From NCBI RefSeq assembly GCF_017908595.1, contig NZ_JAGKTL010000001.1, positions 727,001 through 791,000 of the forward strand: a stretch of DNA of 64,000 bases, read 5' to 3'. Shown here piece after piece: positions 49,293 to 58,400 of the stretch; position 1 is the first letter of the stretch, and every line of letters begins with the position of its first letter. This DNA is from Rhodothermus bifroesti. Lineage in GTDB: Bacteria; Bacteroidota; Rhodothermia; Rhodothermales; Rhodothermaceae. The position numbers and the translations under genes were made by a program. Under the pieces are notes generated by a model. It ran no database searches. It was not told where the DNA came from and worked only from the letters and a program-made list of their open reading frames with translations.

Positions 49293-50523
49293 AGCCGATC
49301 AGGTTGAAAGCGTGGAAATACTTTTGCAAATAAGCCTTCAGTCGATCCCGCACATAGGCCTGAGCATCAATCCACGGAGCCAGCATCGCGTAAAGCTGGC
49401 GCCGTGCGGCTTGGACCGCGGGGTGCGTCCATACGTACCGACTACCCGTAGCAACAAGCCAGCGCTGTCGTTCTGGAGAGAGAGCCTCGAAGGGAAGATC
49501 TTTTTCTTCCGGCTGAAGCCATTTTTTCCAGCGGCCACTTTCGACAACGGCTTGCTTGAGTGCAATATCTAGCGTGACCGGCAAACCTCGGTGGCGGGCT
49601 TCGTGTATGAGGGTTTCTAAAGCCTCAAATTCTACCGCAGCCAGACCCGGACCTACGTTAGCTCCACCAATGCCAGCCTTGGGGTAAAGCTCAAGTCGGG
49701 TTACACCATCGGTATAGTGCCCTTTAATCAGGGCTCCATAGCGACGCACCAGGGCATCCAGCCGTTGGGCACGCTTAAAATCGAAATCCGAGGTATCGAG
49801 TTGCGTTCCGATGTCCCCTACGACAAAGACAGGATGGGGCAAGCCTTCCCGATCTAAAGCCTTCCAGAGTTGGTCTAAAAAGGCAGCCATCCGGGTTTCC
49901 GCCTCTAGGCCGCCGCCCACTTCCTCCGTGCCCACTTCATAGGCAACGGGAGGCAGTTTACGTGCTTGGCGATAGGATTCCGCATGCTGTAAAAGCGCGA
50001 CCGTACGTTCAACAATGCGGTCAATCGGTATGGGAGATCCGGGCGACGCTTCCAGATCGACCGTAGGGTCTAGGTGCAGCAAACCGTAGCCGGCATCCAG
50101 GCAAGCCTCGATGGTGCGTAGCACCGAGCGAAAGGTTTCTTGAAAGGAAAGCCGATCGCGCGCATGTACGTCTTTTTTCCAGGGACCACCATGATCTAGC
50201 CCCAAAACCACGGGCAAATCCAGGGCAAGATGCTGGCGCTTTTGGGCTACAAATTGCGCTAACGTGTGGGGCGTCCAGCCGGTATAACCCCCATCTAAGT
50301 CTACCTGGTTCAGCGTAGCAGCAAAAAGCAGCGGCGCGTTGGCCTCGGCTGCAGCTTCAAGCGCAGCTTCAACAACAGCTACCGAGTTGGGACAGACGGC
50401 CAATAGCGTGTGCGCATAGGCCAGCGGACCGCGTAGCAGCTCAACTACCCAGTCAACAAAACTGCGATGACGCGCCCTCAAAGCGCGGACCAGCGCCTCA
50501 CCATGTGGCACCTGTTCTCCCAT
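49258..50523 (-). CDS. GatZ/KbaZ-like (tagatose-bisphosphate aldolase non-catalytic subunit family)
   Basis: This 421-aa TIM-barrel-like protein matches the GatZ/KbaZ (PF08013) pattern: VVEAALEAAAEANAPLLFAATLNQVDLDGGYTGWTP, LGLDHGGPWKKD, LLHLDPTVD, VGTEEVGGG, LIKGHYTDGV and GGANVGPGLAAVEFEAL. In tagatose catabolism this subunit accompanies the catalytic GatY/KbaY; related proteins act as epimerases on sugar acids or tagatose phosphates. No gatY or other sugar-pathway gene is adjacent, so it may have independent activity. A promoter-like sequence at 50543-50576 lies just upstream. The 3' end overlaps cca by 35 bp. Confidence 0.8.
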   Translation of the reverse strand: MGEQVPHGEALVRALRARHRSFVDWVVELLRGPLAYAHTLLAVCPNSVAVVEAALEAAAEANAPLLFAATLNQVDLDGGYTGWTPHTLAQFVAQKRQHLALDLPVVLGLDHGGPWKKDVHARDRLSFQETFRSVLRTIEACLDAGYGLLHLDPTVDLEASPGSPIPIDRIVERTVALLQHAESYRQARKLPPVAYEVGTEEVGGGLEAETRMAAFLDQLWKALDREGLPHPVFVVGDIGTQLDTSDFDFKRAQRLDALVRRYGALIKGHYTDGVTRLELYPKAGIGGANVGPGLAAVEFEALETLIHEARHRGLPVTLDIALKQAVVESGRWKKWLQPEEKDLPFEALSPERQRWLVATGSRYVWTHPAVQAARRQLYAMLAPWIDAQAYVRDRLKAYLQKYFHAFNLIGFNERLRALWPG

Positions 50524-50542
50524 AAGGCCGCTAGGGTTGCTG

Positions 50543-50576
50543 CTAATTTAATGTAAAATATTGAACTTGCAAAAAA
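50543..50576 (-). promoter_or_regulatory. candidate promoter for the GatZ-like gene
   Basis: On the minus strand TTTTTTG (50570-50576), 19 bp, then TAAATTAG (50543-50550) fits TTTG-N19-TAnnTTTG except for one base. The -33 box coincides with the T-run of the upstream terminator. The predicted leader is about 14 bases. Confidence 0.4.
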
Positions 50577-50603
50577 GAAGGCGTCCGAAGCCCAGACGCC
50601 TTC
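50571..50603 (-). terminator. intrinsic terminator of the small unknown gene
   Basis: A perfect 9-bp stem (GAAGGCGTC at 50577-50585 with GACGCCTTC at 50595-50603), a 9-base loop, and six T residues on the minus strand (50571-50576). It ends the gene at 50630-51025. Confidence 0.85.
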
Positions 50604-50629
50604 AACCAAAAGAAGCAAAAACCATCAAG

Positions 50630-51025
50630 TCACTCTTCTGGCATAGCTGGTCGAATGTCCCACATCAACATTTGCTCGATGGTAGCATAGTCTTCTTCCC
50701 CATCTGGGCTGATAAAAACATAATCGCCCAGTTCTTGCTGGGATGGAGGCAGGCGACGCCAACGCGTGCCTTCCTGATCGACGAATTCGTCGGGATAAGG
50801 GTTTTCGACCCGGTAAGAAGGATGGTAAGAGCGATAGGTGAGCGCTGCCCGGTATAAGGCAACGCGGCGCGCCCCCGCTTTGGTGCGGCTTTCCCCCTCC
50901 ACTTTGAAAGGGGTGATTTCTATGGTTGCCCGGTAGTAGCCATCTTCGAGCTCCGTGTATTCCGGACGCATGACCTTAAACTCGTCCGGGTGGGGGTAGG
51001 CGCTGCTATCGGTGTCGTACATCAT
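50630..51025 (-). CDS. small hypothetical protein
   Basis: I do not recognise this protein of about 131 aa. It is hydrophilic and rich in Tyr, Glu, Asp and Pro, with no signal peptide or membrane helix (SSAYPHPDEFKVMRPEYTELEDGYYRATIEITPFKVEGESRTKAGARRVALYRAALTYRSYHP). Strand-like segments with aromatic residues and VFISPDGEEDYATIEQML suggest a small alpha/beta fold. The double ATG at 51025/51022 is the likely start; the frame reaches further upstream to 51079 without support. It is divergent from the membrane-protein gene and closed by a perfect intrinsic terminator, which supports it as a real transcription unit. Confidence 0.65.
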   Translation of the reverse strand: MMYDTDSSAYPHPDEFKVMRPEYTELEDGYYRATIEITPFKVEGESRTKAGARRVALYRAALTYRSYHPSYRVENPYPDEFVDQEGTRWRRLPPSQQELGDYVFISPDGEEDYATIEQMLMWDIRPAMPEE

Positions 51026-51182
51026 GGCATTCGCTTTTGTTTGCAGCGTGTTGAAAGACATATCACGTGTACTCTGCAAGGAGCATAGGGGTTCAGGAAG
51101 GCAACAAAAAAGCCCGCGGCATTTTAGAGGGAACTTTTGTGGAATTCGAAGTTGCGTTTTTAGCTCGTGGCAGCCTCAATCT

Positions 51183-51734
51183 ATGAAAATGGATGTTTCA
51201 AGACGCAGCCGCCGTCGTGTCTGGGCCGGTTTGACCTTAGTGCTGCTGCTGCCTTGGCTTGCAATGCAGTTCACAGATGCGGTATCCTGGAGCTTAATCG
51301 ATTTTGGCGCAGCTGCCTTTTTATTGGCAGGACTTGGGCTTACCTATGAGGTAGCAGTCCGATTTGGAAGATCATTGGCTTATCGCATAGCTGTTGGTCT
51401 TGCAGGGGCAGCTGCAGTGCTGCTTGTTTGGCTAAGCCTTGGCGTTGGCATTATTGGAAAGGACGGCGATCCGGCTAATCTGATGTACTTTGGGGTGCTC
51501 GCGATTGGCGCAATTGGGATTGTGAAGGCACGTTTTCGGTCGCGAGGGATGGCCTGGGCGCTATGGGCTATGGCGCTTGCTCAAGGCCTGGTGACCGCAA
51601 TTGCATGCATCGCGCGCCTAGGCTATCCATGGAGCGGACCAGCAGAATTGCTGATGCTGAACGGCTTTTTTGTTGGACTTTTTGCCCTTTCTGCATGGCT
51701 GTTTCAGCAGGAGGCGCAACATGAGCTTAATTGA
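51183..51734 (+). CDS. six-helix membrane protein of unknown function
   Basis: This 183-aa protein has a basic start (KMDVSRRSRRRV) and about six membrane helices (roughly residues 12-30, 38-60, 65-90, 100-115, 124-145, 150-172). No catalytic motif is seen. The conserved-looking short loops are FTDAVSWSLIDFG and GKDGDPANLMYFG. Proteins of this size and shape are widespread in Bacteroidota, without a known role. The start at 51183 gives a complete first helix with positive residues inside; the frame opens further upstream without support. It ends just before a bidirectional terminator shared with the tRNA genes. Confidence 0.7.
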   Translation: MKMDVSRRSRRRVWAGLTLVLLLPWLAMQFTDAVSWSLIDFGAAAFLLAGLGLTYEVAVRFGRSLAYRIAVGLAGAAAVLLVWLSLGVGIIGKDGDPANLMYFGVLAIGAIGIVKARFRSRGMAWALWAMALAQGLVTAIACIARLGYPWSGPAELLMLNGFFVGLFALSAWLFQQEAQHELN

Positions 51735-51735
51735 A

Positions 51736-51773
51736 ATAAAACACCCGCCACCCTCTGGTGACGGGTGTTTTAT
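51736..51773. terminator. bidirectional terminator between membrane-protein gene and tRNA genes
   Basis: The 10-12-bp stem ATAAAACACCCG (51736-51747) pairs with CGGGTGTTTTAT (51762-51773), with an inner CACC/GGTG pairing and a CTCT loop. A/T-rich ends on both sides give a U-run in either direction, so it serves the plus-strand gene and the minus-strand tRNAs. Confidence 0.85.
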
Positions 51774-51786
51774 GCATGACCAGGCG

Positions 51787-51870
51787 TGCCCGGGACTGGA
51801 CTCGAACCAGCACGCCCTTACGGGCACCGCCCCCTCAAGACGGCGCGTCTACCAATTCCGCCACCCGGGC
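51787..51870 (-). tRNA. tRNA-Leu (anticodon GAG)
   Basis: The minus strand folds as a class II tRNA of 84 nt. Acceptor GCCCGGG pairs with CCCGGGC plus discriminator A. The D-arm GCGG-AATTGGTAGA-CGC is typical of Leu. The anticodon arm is CCGTC-TTGAGGG-GGCGG, and the long variable arm TGCCCGTAAGGGC is typical of Leu. The T-arm is CTGGTTCGAGTCCAG. CCA is not encoded. It decodes CUC and CUU. It lies 8 bp downstream of tRNA-Lys, so the pair is co-transcribed. Confidence 0.95.
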
Positions 51871-51878
51871 TTGTGCAG

Positions 51879-51951
51879 TGACCCCGGCAGGACTCGAACC
51901 TGCGACCCTCTGATTAAAAGTCAGATGCTCTACCACCTGAGCTACGGGGTC
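51879..51951 (-). tRNA. tRNA-Lys (anticodon TTT)
   Basis: A 73-nt minus-strand tRNA. Acceptor GACCCCG pairs with CGGGGTC plus discriminator A. The D-arm is GCTC-AGGTGGTA-GAGC. The anticodon arm TCTGA-CTTTTAA-TCAGA has the TTT anticodon, and the T-arm is GCAGGTTCGAGTCCTGC. CCA is not encoded. It is first of the two tRNA genes. Confidence 0.96.
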
Positions 51952-51970
51952 AGGTGGGTAGAGGCGTGTA

Positions 51971-51999
51971 AAAATACACTAACCCCTACCCTAAGGCAA
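51971..51999 (-). promoter_or_regulatory. candidate promoter for the tRNA-Lys/tRNA-Leu pair
   Basis: On the minus strand TTGCCT (51994-51999), a 17-bp spacer and TATTTT (51971-51976) resemble a sigma70-type promoter. Transcription would begin about 13 bases before tRNA-Lys. The remaining stretch from 52000 to 52084 shows nothing I can identify. Confidence 0.45.
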
Positions 52000-52084
52000 G
52001 AGCGCTAAACGCCCAAGGCTACCTAAAGGATTCGATCCCCTCAAGGCGGAGGAGCAATTAGGCAAAAATGCAAACAGCGTGCGC

Positions 52085-52924
52085 TTAGGGCTTATCCGGA
52101 GTAGCTTGGGCCAGCAATCGGCGTAGGAGCCGAACGTACGCCTGGCGATCTGGCGGTGTTGCGGGTGGGCGTATGCGATACAGCACCAGTCCTGCAAGCC
52201 CTAAAATCCGGGCTTTGGTTTGGTCGCGTGCTTGGCGCTCAGGAGCCGCGTGTAGTGGACTGTCCAGTTCAAAACAAAAACAGGGTCGGTAGTCTTGGTC
52301 TGGATCGAACACAACACAGTCGACCTGGGCTCGAAAGACATAGCTGCGTTCGGCCTCGGTCAGCGCATCGGCAAGCTGTTCATAGTCCAGCAAACAGCTC
52401 AAGGCTACGTTTGGATAAACCAGATAGGTTAGAAACACCTCGCGCACGGCCTGAAAAAACACAGCCTCCTGACGCGAGCGAAACAGTGAAGGCGGCGTAA
52501 GGCAGCGTGTCGGTACGTAGCGTTTCACAGCAAAACCGTCCCACGCTTCCCAAACGGGTTCCGTGTGCATTGGGGTCATGTAAGGAGCGCACAGCGGATG
52601 TTCGGGAAGCCAACGGGCATAAGCTTGGGCAACTTCGGGGCGGTCTGCGTGGCGCTCGACCAGGGCCACGACCACGTCGGCAAAGAAATCTTCCGGAAGC
52701 CTAAAAAGCTGCCCGGTATGCAGCAGAAACAACTTTTCGAGCACTTCCTTGGGCACACTGTTGACGTACGCGCGAAGCGCGTTAAGCAGCACTTGCGTTG
52801 CTTGTTGCAGGAGGGGGTCAATAGCCAGCGACATCCGGTTCTGATACAGCACCTCAAGCGCAGGCTCCCAGGCCTGCGCCTGCAGATAGCGGTAGAGCGC
52901 TTCAACGTCTGCAGGCGGTGGCAT
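52085..52924 (-). CDS. DUF2726-domain protein (PD-(D/E)XK-like)
   Basis: This 279-aa protein has a helical N-terminal half (about 1-130, no motif recognised) and a C-terminal DUF2726 domain. The domain runs FRSRQEAVFFQAVREVFLTYLVYPNVALSCLLDYEQL, QVDCVVFDPDQDYRPCFCFELDSPLH, RDQTKARILGLAGLVLYRIRP. The pattern hVDhVhhD...hELD...RDxxKxxhhxxxGhxLhRhR is that of a restriction-endonuclease-like fold, here with E-L-D at the place of E-x-K. Such domains are linked to topoisomerase/nuclease-associated proteins but have no proven activity. It is divergent from the S9 peptidase, sharing a 69-bp intergenic region with an inverted repeat. Confidence 0.75.
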   Translation of the reverse strand: MPPPADVEALYRYLQAQAWEPALEVLYQNRMSLAIDPLLQQATQVLLNALRAYVNSVPKEVLEKLFLLHTGQLFRLPEDFFADVVVALVERHADRPEVAQAYARWLPEHPLCAPYMTPMHTEPVWEAWDGFAVKRYVPTRCLTPPSLFRSRQEAVFFQAVREVFLTYLVYPNVALSCLLDYEQLADALTEAERSYVFRAQVDCVVFDPDQDYRPCFCFELDSPLHAAPERQARDQTKARILGLAGLVLYRIRPPATPPDRQAYVRLLRRLLAQATPDKP

Positions 52925-52938
52925 TGGCTTTTCCTTTT

Positions 52939-52970
52939 ACAGGTTGTCAATTATTTTGGCCCCAACCTGT
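52939..52970. promoter_or_regulatory. 8-16-8 inverted repeat in a divergent promoter region
   Basis: ACAGGTTG (52939-52946) and CAACCTGT (52963-52970) form a perfect inverted repeat with a 16-bp spacer. It sits between the DUF2726 gene and the S9 peptidase gene. The spacer contains TATTTTGG, similar to a -7 box. A dimeric regulator site is plausible. Confidence 0.4.
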
Positions 52971-52993
52971 TTGGCATTCAGCCTGCTGTAACC

Positions 52994-55399
52994 ATGAAAC
53001 GCTTGATTGCTGTAGGGATCCTGCTTGGGGTTTGCGTGGCCCAAAGCTTGGGGCAGCCACGCCTTAGGATCGAGCAAATTATGCAAGACCCCAAGACGTG
53101 GATTGGGGCTTGGCCCTCCGACCCCTTTTGGTCAGAAGATGGGCAGTTTCTTTATTTTTGGTGGAATCCCAAAGGACAGTTTCCTTCAGATTCGCTTTTT
53201 AAGGTTGCGCGTAGTGGAGGTGTACCGGAAAAAGTCTCGCCAGAGGAGCGGCGCCATCTGCCACCCGCTTTCGACGGTTGGCATCACGGCATGTGGGTGT
53301 ACGATGCGGACTTTCGGCGGAAAGTCTTTGTCCGTGAGGGCGATCTGTACCTGTACGATCGGCAAACACGTCGGCTTACGCGCTTGACGCGCACCGTTGA
53401 GGTTGAAAGTACCCCGCGCTTTACGCCCGATGGCCAAGCCGTTGTGTTTGTCAAAAACAACAACCTATTTCAATTGGACTTGCGCACGGGTGGGCTTGTG
53501 CAGCTTACCGACCTGCGACGTGGCAGCGAACCCCGTGAACGCAAACCAGACGGTCAAGATGCCTTTCTCCAAGCGCAGCAGCGGGCGCTCTTTGAGGTGA
53601 TTCGTAAGCACGCGGAAGCACGCGAAGCTCGGGAAAAAGCCCAAGAGCAGGATCGGAAGGCTGAAAATCTCCCTCCTACGTTTTACTACGGCGAAAAAGA
53701 AGTTACCCAGCTCCAGCTTGATCCTACGGGACGTTTCGTCACGTTTGCACTGACAACCAACCCACCCCAGGAAAAGTCTACGGCCGTTATGGACTACGTA
53801 ACGGAGTCGGGTTATGCGCAGTCCAGGCAAGCTCGGCCTAAGGTAGGGGTGCCGCCTGGAAGCTTTGAGCTCTACGTGCAGGATCTGCTGCGCGACACGA
53901 CCTACCTGGTCAACCTGCATCAGGTGCCCGGTGCTTACGATGTTCCGGAATATCTTCAACAGCAGGGCATCAAACCCGACACGCAAAAAACCAAGCGCTT
54001 TCTCTATGCTTATGGTCCTTATTGGAGCGGGGATGGGCACTACGCGGTGCTAGAGATTCGCGCGCGAGACAACAAAGATCGCTGGATTGCTCGACTGGAC
54101 CCCCAAACAGGCCAGCTGACTGTACTCGACCGCCAGCATGACGAAGCGTGGATTGCTGGACCAGGCATTTCTTGGTTTGGCGGGCGCAGCACCATGGGCT
54201 GGCTTCCCGACAATCGGCACTTCTACTTCCAAAGCGAACGTACCGGCTACAGCCATCTGTACGTGGTCGATGTCGAAACGGGCCAGGTCCGACAGCTGAC
54301 TGATGGTCCTTTTGAAGTATTCGACCCTTTTATCTCTCGCGACGGCCGCTACTGGTACTTTACAAGTAGCGAAGGCTCGCCTTTTGAACGCCACTTTTAC
54401 CGCATGCCTATCGACGGTGGGCCGCGAGAGCGCCTAACGACGCTGCCCGGCCGCAACGATGTGGTGCTCAGCCCTGACGAACAGACGATGGGTATACTTT
54501 ATTCTTACAGTAACCGACCCCCAGAGATTTACCTGCAGCCACTACGGCGCGGGCGGCCTGCTGAGCCGCAGCGGCTTACGCATTCGCCTACTGAGGAATG
54601 GCTGGCCTATCCCTGGCGTGATCCGGAAATCCGTTTGATCGAAGCTTCCGACGGGGCACGCGTACCGGCCCGCGTCTATGAACCCGACGTGCTCAACGGG
54701 GCGGCTGTCTTTTTTGTGCATGGTGCCGGATACCTGCAAAATGTACATCGCTGGTGGAGCAGCTACTTCCGCGAATACATGTTCCACAATCTACTGGCTG
54801 ACCTGGGCTACTTAGTACTCGACCTCGACTATCGGGGCTCGGCCGGCTATGGGCGCAACTGGCGGACAGCTATCTACCGGCACATGGGCGGTCGTGATTT
54901 GCAAGACTATGTGGATGCTTCGCGCTATGTCCAAGAGCATTATGGCATCCCGCCCGAGCGCGTGTTCATCTACGGCGGCTCTTACGGAGGTTTTTTGACG
55001 CTCATGGCGCTGTTTACAGCAAGCGAACATTTTGGTGGTGGGGCTGCACTGCGGGCGGTAACCGACTGGGCCCACTACAATCACCCCTATACGTCAAATA
55101 TTTTGAATACACCGGAAACCGATTCGCTCGCATATGTGCGTTCCTCACCTATTTACCACGCTGAGGGGTTGCAAGACCCCTTGCTGATGTGCCATGGACT
55201 GGTAGACACCAATGTGCAGCCGCAGGATATCTTTCGGCTGGTGCAGCGCCTCATTGAGCTAGGCAAAGAAAACTGGGAGCTCGCTGTCTATCCGGTCGAG
55301 GGCCACGGTTTTGAAGAGCCTTCGAGCTGGACGGACCAGTACAAACGCATTTTGAAGCTCATCGAAGTTTCTGTGGGACCCAATCGGCAAAAGCCCTAA
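52994..55399 (+). CDS. secreted S9 family peptidase (DPP IV-like)
   Basis: This exported serine peptidase of 801 aa has a signal peptide (LIAVGILLGVCVAQSLGQ). Its N-terminal propeller has repeats PFWSEDGQFLYFWW, PRFTPDGQAVVFVK and DPFISRDGRYWYFTS. The catalytic domain has FFVHGAGYLQNVHRWW, YRGSAGYGRNW, IYGGSYGGFLTLMA (Ser), CHGLVDTNVQPQD (Asp) and YPVEGHGFEEPSSW (His). An insertion rich in Glu and Lys (about 200-240, AREAREKAQEQDRKAE) looks helical. I chose the ATG at 52994 because the signal peptide starts there; the frame is open 143 codons upstream without homology. It differs from the S9 peptidase at 24149-26434. Confidence 0.9.
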   Translation: MKRLIAVGILLGVCVAQSLGQPRLRIEQIMQDPKTWIGAWPSDPFWSEDGQFLYFWWNPKGQFPSDSLFKVARSGGVPEKVSPEERRHLPPAFDGWHHGMWVYDADFRRKVFVREGDLYLYDRQTRRLTRLTRTVEVESTPRFTPDGQAVVFVKNNNLFQLDLRTGGLVQLTDLRRGSEPRERKPDGQDAFLQAQQRALFEVIRKHAEAREAREKAQEQDRKAENLPPTFYYGEKEVTQLQLDPTGRFVTFALTTNPPQEKSTAVMDYVTESGYAQSRQARPKVGVPPGSFELYVQDLLRDTTYLVNLHQVPGAYDVPEYLQQQGIKPDTQKTKRFLYAYGPYWSGDGHYAVLEIRARDNKDRWIARLDPQTGQLTVLDRQHDEAWIAGPGISWFGGRSTMGWLPDNRHFYFQSERTGYSHLYVVDVETGQVRQLTDGPFEVFDPFISRDGRYWYFTSSEGSPFERHFYRMPIDGGPRERLTTLPGRNDVVLSPDEQTMGILYSYSNRPPEIYLQPLRRGRPAEPQRLTHSPTEEWLAYPWRDPEIRLIEASDGARVPARVYEPDVLNGAAVFFVHGAGYLQNVHRWWSSYFREYMFHNLLADLGYLVLDLDYRGSAGYGRNWRTAIYRHMGGRDLQDYVDASRYVQEHYGIPPERVFIYGGSYGGFLTLMALFTASEHFGGGAALRAVTDWAHYNHPYTSNILNTPETDSLAYVRSSPIYHAEGLQDPLLMCHGLVDTNVQPQDIFRLVQRLIELGKENWELAVYPVEGHGFEEPSSWTDQYKRILKLIEVSVGPNRQKP

Positions 55400-55400
55400 A

Positions 55401-55435
55401 ATAAAAAGGCCCTGCCTCTGTGCAGGCAGGGCCTT
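55401..55435 (-). terminator. strong intrinsic terminator of the Oar-like gene
   Basis: A perfect 12-bp stem (AAGGCCCTGCCT at 55406-55417 with AGGCAGGGCCTT at 55424-55435) and a 6-base loop. The minus strand continues TTTATTTT, a good U-run, so it ends the TonB-dependent gene; it may also stop the S9 transcript, although no T-run follows on the plus strand. Confidence 0.85.
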
Positions 55436-55455
55436 CGAAGCTGCAGCGAGGGCTA

Positions 55456-58400
55456 TTAAAACACGTAACGCACGCCAAGCTGAAGCTGCCAACGCGAAGC
55501 CAGGTTGTCGGTGACGAGTAGGTCGTCCCGGTCACTGATCGGCCTAAAGCGCACAATGGCGCGGCCCTGGGCATCATAGCCCTGGAAGTCGAGCAGCGGA
55601 ACGGTTTCAAACGAGGCGTAGCGGACGTTGCCCCAGTCGCTGTTGAGAAGGTTCAGCACGTTCAGTAGCGTGGCCGTGATTTCCAGGCGCTGGTTGCGGA
55701 GGGTTTGGATTTCCTGCACCACGTTCAGGTCCAGCAGGTTGCGCCAAGGTGTGCGGGCCGAATTGCGCGGCACAATCTGACCGCGATATTTCCGAAGGCT
55801 GGGTTCGCTTTCGATGAAGGCATTGAGTTCGTTCCAGCCTCCAGGCGAGTCGGCTGTAAAGACGATCTCGTTGGCGTTGGCGGGTACGTAGATTGGATCG
55901 TTGTCGCGGCGCGTGTCGGCGTTTGCGTTGCCGTTATAGATCCAGGTGAAGGGGCTGCCCGAGCGCCCTTCATAGACTAGCATAACCGTTGTGGCAAAGC
56001 GGCGCTGGTAGCGCACACGGTAAGACAGGTGGGCTAAAATGCGATGGCGCACTTCAAAGTCGGCTGTGGCCAGCTCAGGGTTATTCACGTCGCGGGCTTC
56101 GTTAAACTGCCAGTTCGAAATAGCCCGGCTTGAAGTGGCATTGTTAACATTTTCAGCACGGTTCCAGGTGTAGAAAAGTGCACCTCCTAGCCCCTCGGAT
56201 TGGGTTTCGCGCTGCACCCCAAGGGTTAGGCTTGTGCTGTAGCCTTTGTCGGTGTTTTTAAGCAGGATGGCGTTTGTAAAGCGCGGGTCTTTGCGCTCGG
56301 TTCGGCCGTTGAAGCTCGGCTGTCCGTAGAGCACCCGGCCCCCCTGCGCTGTGCCTGTCCGCACGATGTTCAGGTTCTCAAAGACAACGTCGTTCAAGGT
56401 TTTCGAATAGAGGAACTCTACGGTGCCGATTAGTCCATAGGGCAATCGCTGATCGAGGGCCAAATCGGTACGCCAGACCTGTGGAAACTTGAAGTCTGCT
56501 TCGATCAGGTTAACCTCGGTGGTGGTGATGGGTGCCAGGCCGCAGGTAGTACCCAAGGCCGTTCCAGGACGCGGCTGAGCGCTTGGATCCGGTGTAGGCA
56601 CAAAGCATCCCGCAGGCAGATTGCGGGCATCAACGCGTCCAAAATCTACCCCGGTATTGCTGTACTGGTTGGAGATCCACACAAACGGGGTGCGGCCAGA
56701 GAAAATGCCTGTGCCCCCACGGAGCTGTGTGGTGCGGTCGCCTTTGGAAAGATCCCAGTTGAAGCCCAGGCGCGGCGACCAGAGCAGGTTACCACTGGCC
56801 GTGGTAGAGGTTCGGTAGCCAGGGAAAGCTTCAGGCACAGCGGGGTTGTCCAGTGGTTTATCCGGATACAGGGGTACGTCCACGCGCAGGCCTAAGGTTA
56901 CACTAAGGTATGGTGTGGCCTGATACTGGTCTTGCACGTAGAAACCGAGCTGGTAGGCGGTAAACTCAGCTCGTGGTTGAGGATTGTTCAGGAGCGAATA
57001 GCTAAAGTAGTAGCGCGACGGCCGTCCTGCCTCAAAGTCGGCAATGCTGTTAAATTCATACGCGCCGTAGTAATCCTGGATAAACAGGTTGCTGAAACGG
57101 TAGATTTGATTGCTGGTCCCGAGGGTGAAGGTGTGTTTCCCCCGGAAGTAGGTCAGGTTGTTGGTCAACTCCCATAGGTCTTGGTCTAAGGCGTTGGCTT
57201 GGGAGAAGCGGTCGATGCCCAGATTGACTGTATAGCGGCCGTTGACCAGGATGCTGACCTGAGGAAACGGCTCGGCTTGGACGGTTCGTTTATCGCGAAT
57301 GCGCGTGTAGACCAGCCGGGCTTCGTTGAACAAGTTGGTACCAAAGGTGCTTTTGAGCTCCAGCACACTCGAGTGCTGCACGCTCTCAAAAATCCAGCGC
57401 CGGTTGGACAGGTCGAAGCTAAAGGCGCCGCGGTTAATGCCTTCGTCTTTATTGGCGTTGACGTAATTATGGCGCAGCGTTAGCCGATGGCCAGCGGCCA
57501 GATTCCAGTCGATTTTGGCCAGTAGCTTTAAGTTATCCGTACCGTTCGAAAGCGGATCATAGCTGCCTGGATCATAGCCGTAGCGCGTGCGGGCAAGGTT
57601 AATGATGCGGTTTAGAGAATCGGCTGTCACGTTAAAGATGGTTGCGGCCCGGCTGCCCACAATGCCCACGTCGAGGGGTGTTTTTCGGCGCTGATATTCC
57701 GCATTGACGAAGAAGAACGCACGGTTGGGTTGGATAGGGCCACCGATGTTGCCGACCAGCGTATACTCCGAGAAGTCGCCGAAGGGGACGGTTTCGCCAG
57801 CAGGCGTTTTAAGATCACCCACAAAGTTCTGGTTTCGACCCAGGTAACGTACCGATCCACTTAGGCGGTTGGAGCCGCTTTTGGTGATCGCATTAATCGC
57901 GCCGCCAGTAAAGCCGTTGTAGCGGACGTCAAAGGGTGCAATGTCGATATTGAATTCTTGGATTGCATCCAGCGAGATGGGTTGCGCGTCGGCCTGTCCG
58001 CCAGGCATACCCGTTCCGGAGAGGCCAAAGACGTCGTTTAACGTAGCCCCATCGATCTGGATGTTGTTGTAGCGATTGTTACGGCCCGCCAGTGAAAAGC
58101 CTCCGCTCGCTTGAGGCGTTAGGCGCGTGAAGTCGGCCAGGCTGCGTGTAATGGTAGGTAAGCGCTCGATAGTTTGGGCGTCGATGTTCGTGCTAGCACC
58201 GGTGCGGTCGGAATTGAGAACCGAGCTACGAACGCCCACTACCTCGAGGGCCTCGAGCTGGACCGTAGCCTCGGCCAAGGCAAAGTCCAACACGCGCGCT
58301 TGACCCAAAGGCAGCATCAGGTCGGTTTCTCGACGCGTTTGGTACCCCACAAAGGACACAGTTACCGTGTAAGGCCCGCCTGGCCTGAGGTTTAAAAGGG

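Noticed and set aside
52000-52084. Possible further tRNA or small RNA after the tRNA pair
   Set aside because: No cloverleaf can be drawn and no terminator follows.
53465-54040. Minus-strand frame of 191 codons inside the S9 peptidase
   Set aside because: Antisense to a frame with a complete propeller and peptidase; no independent support.
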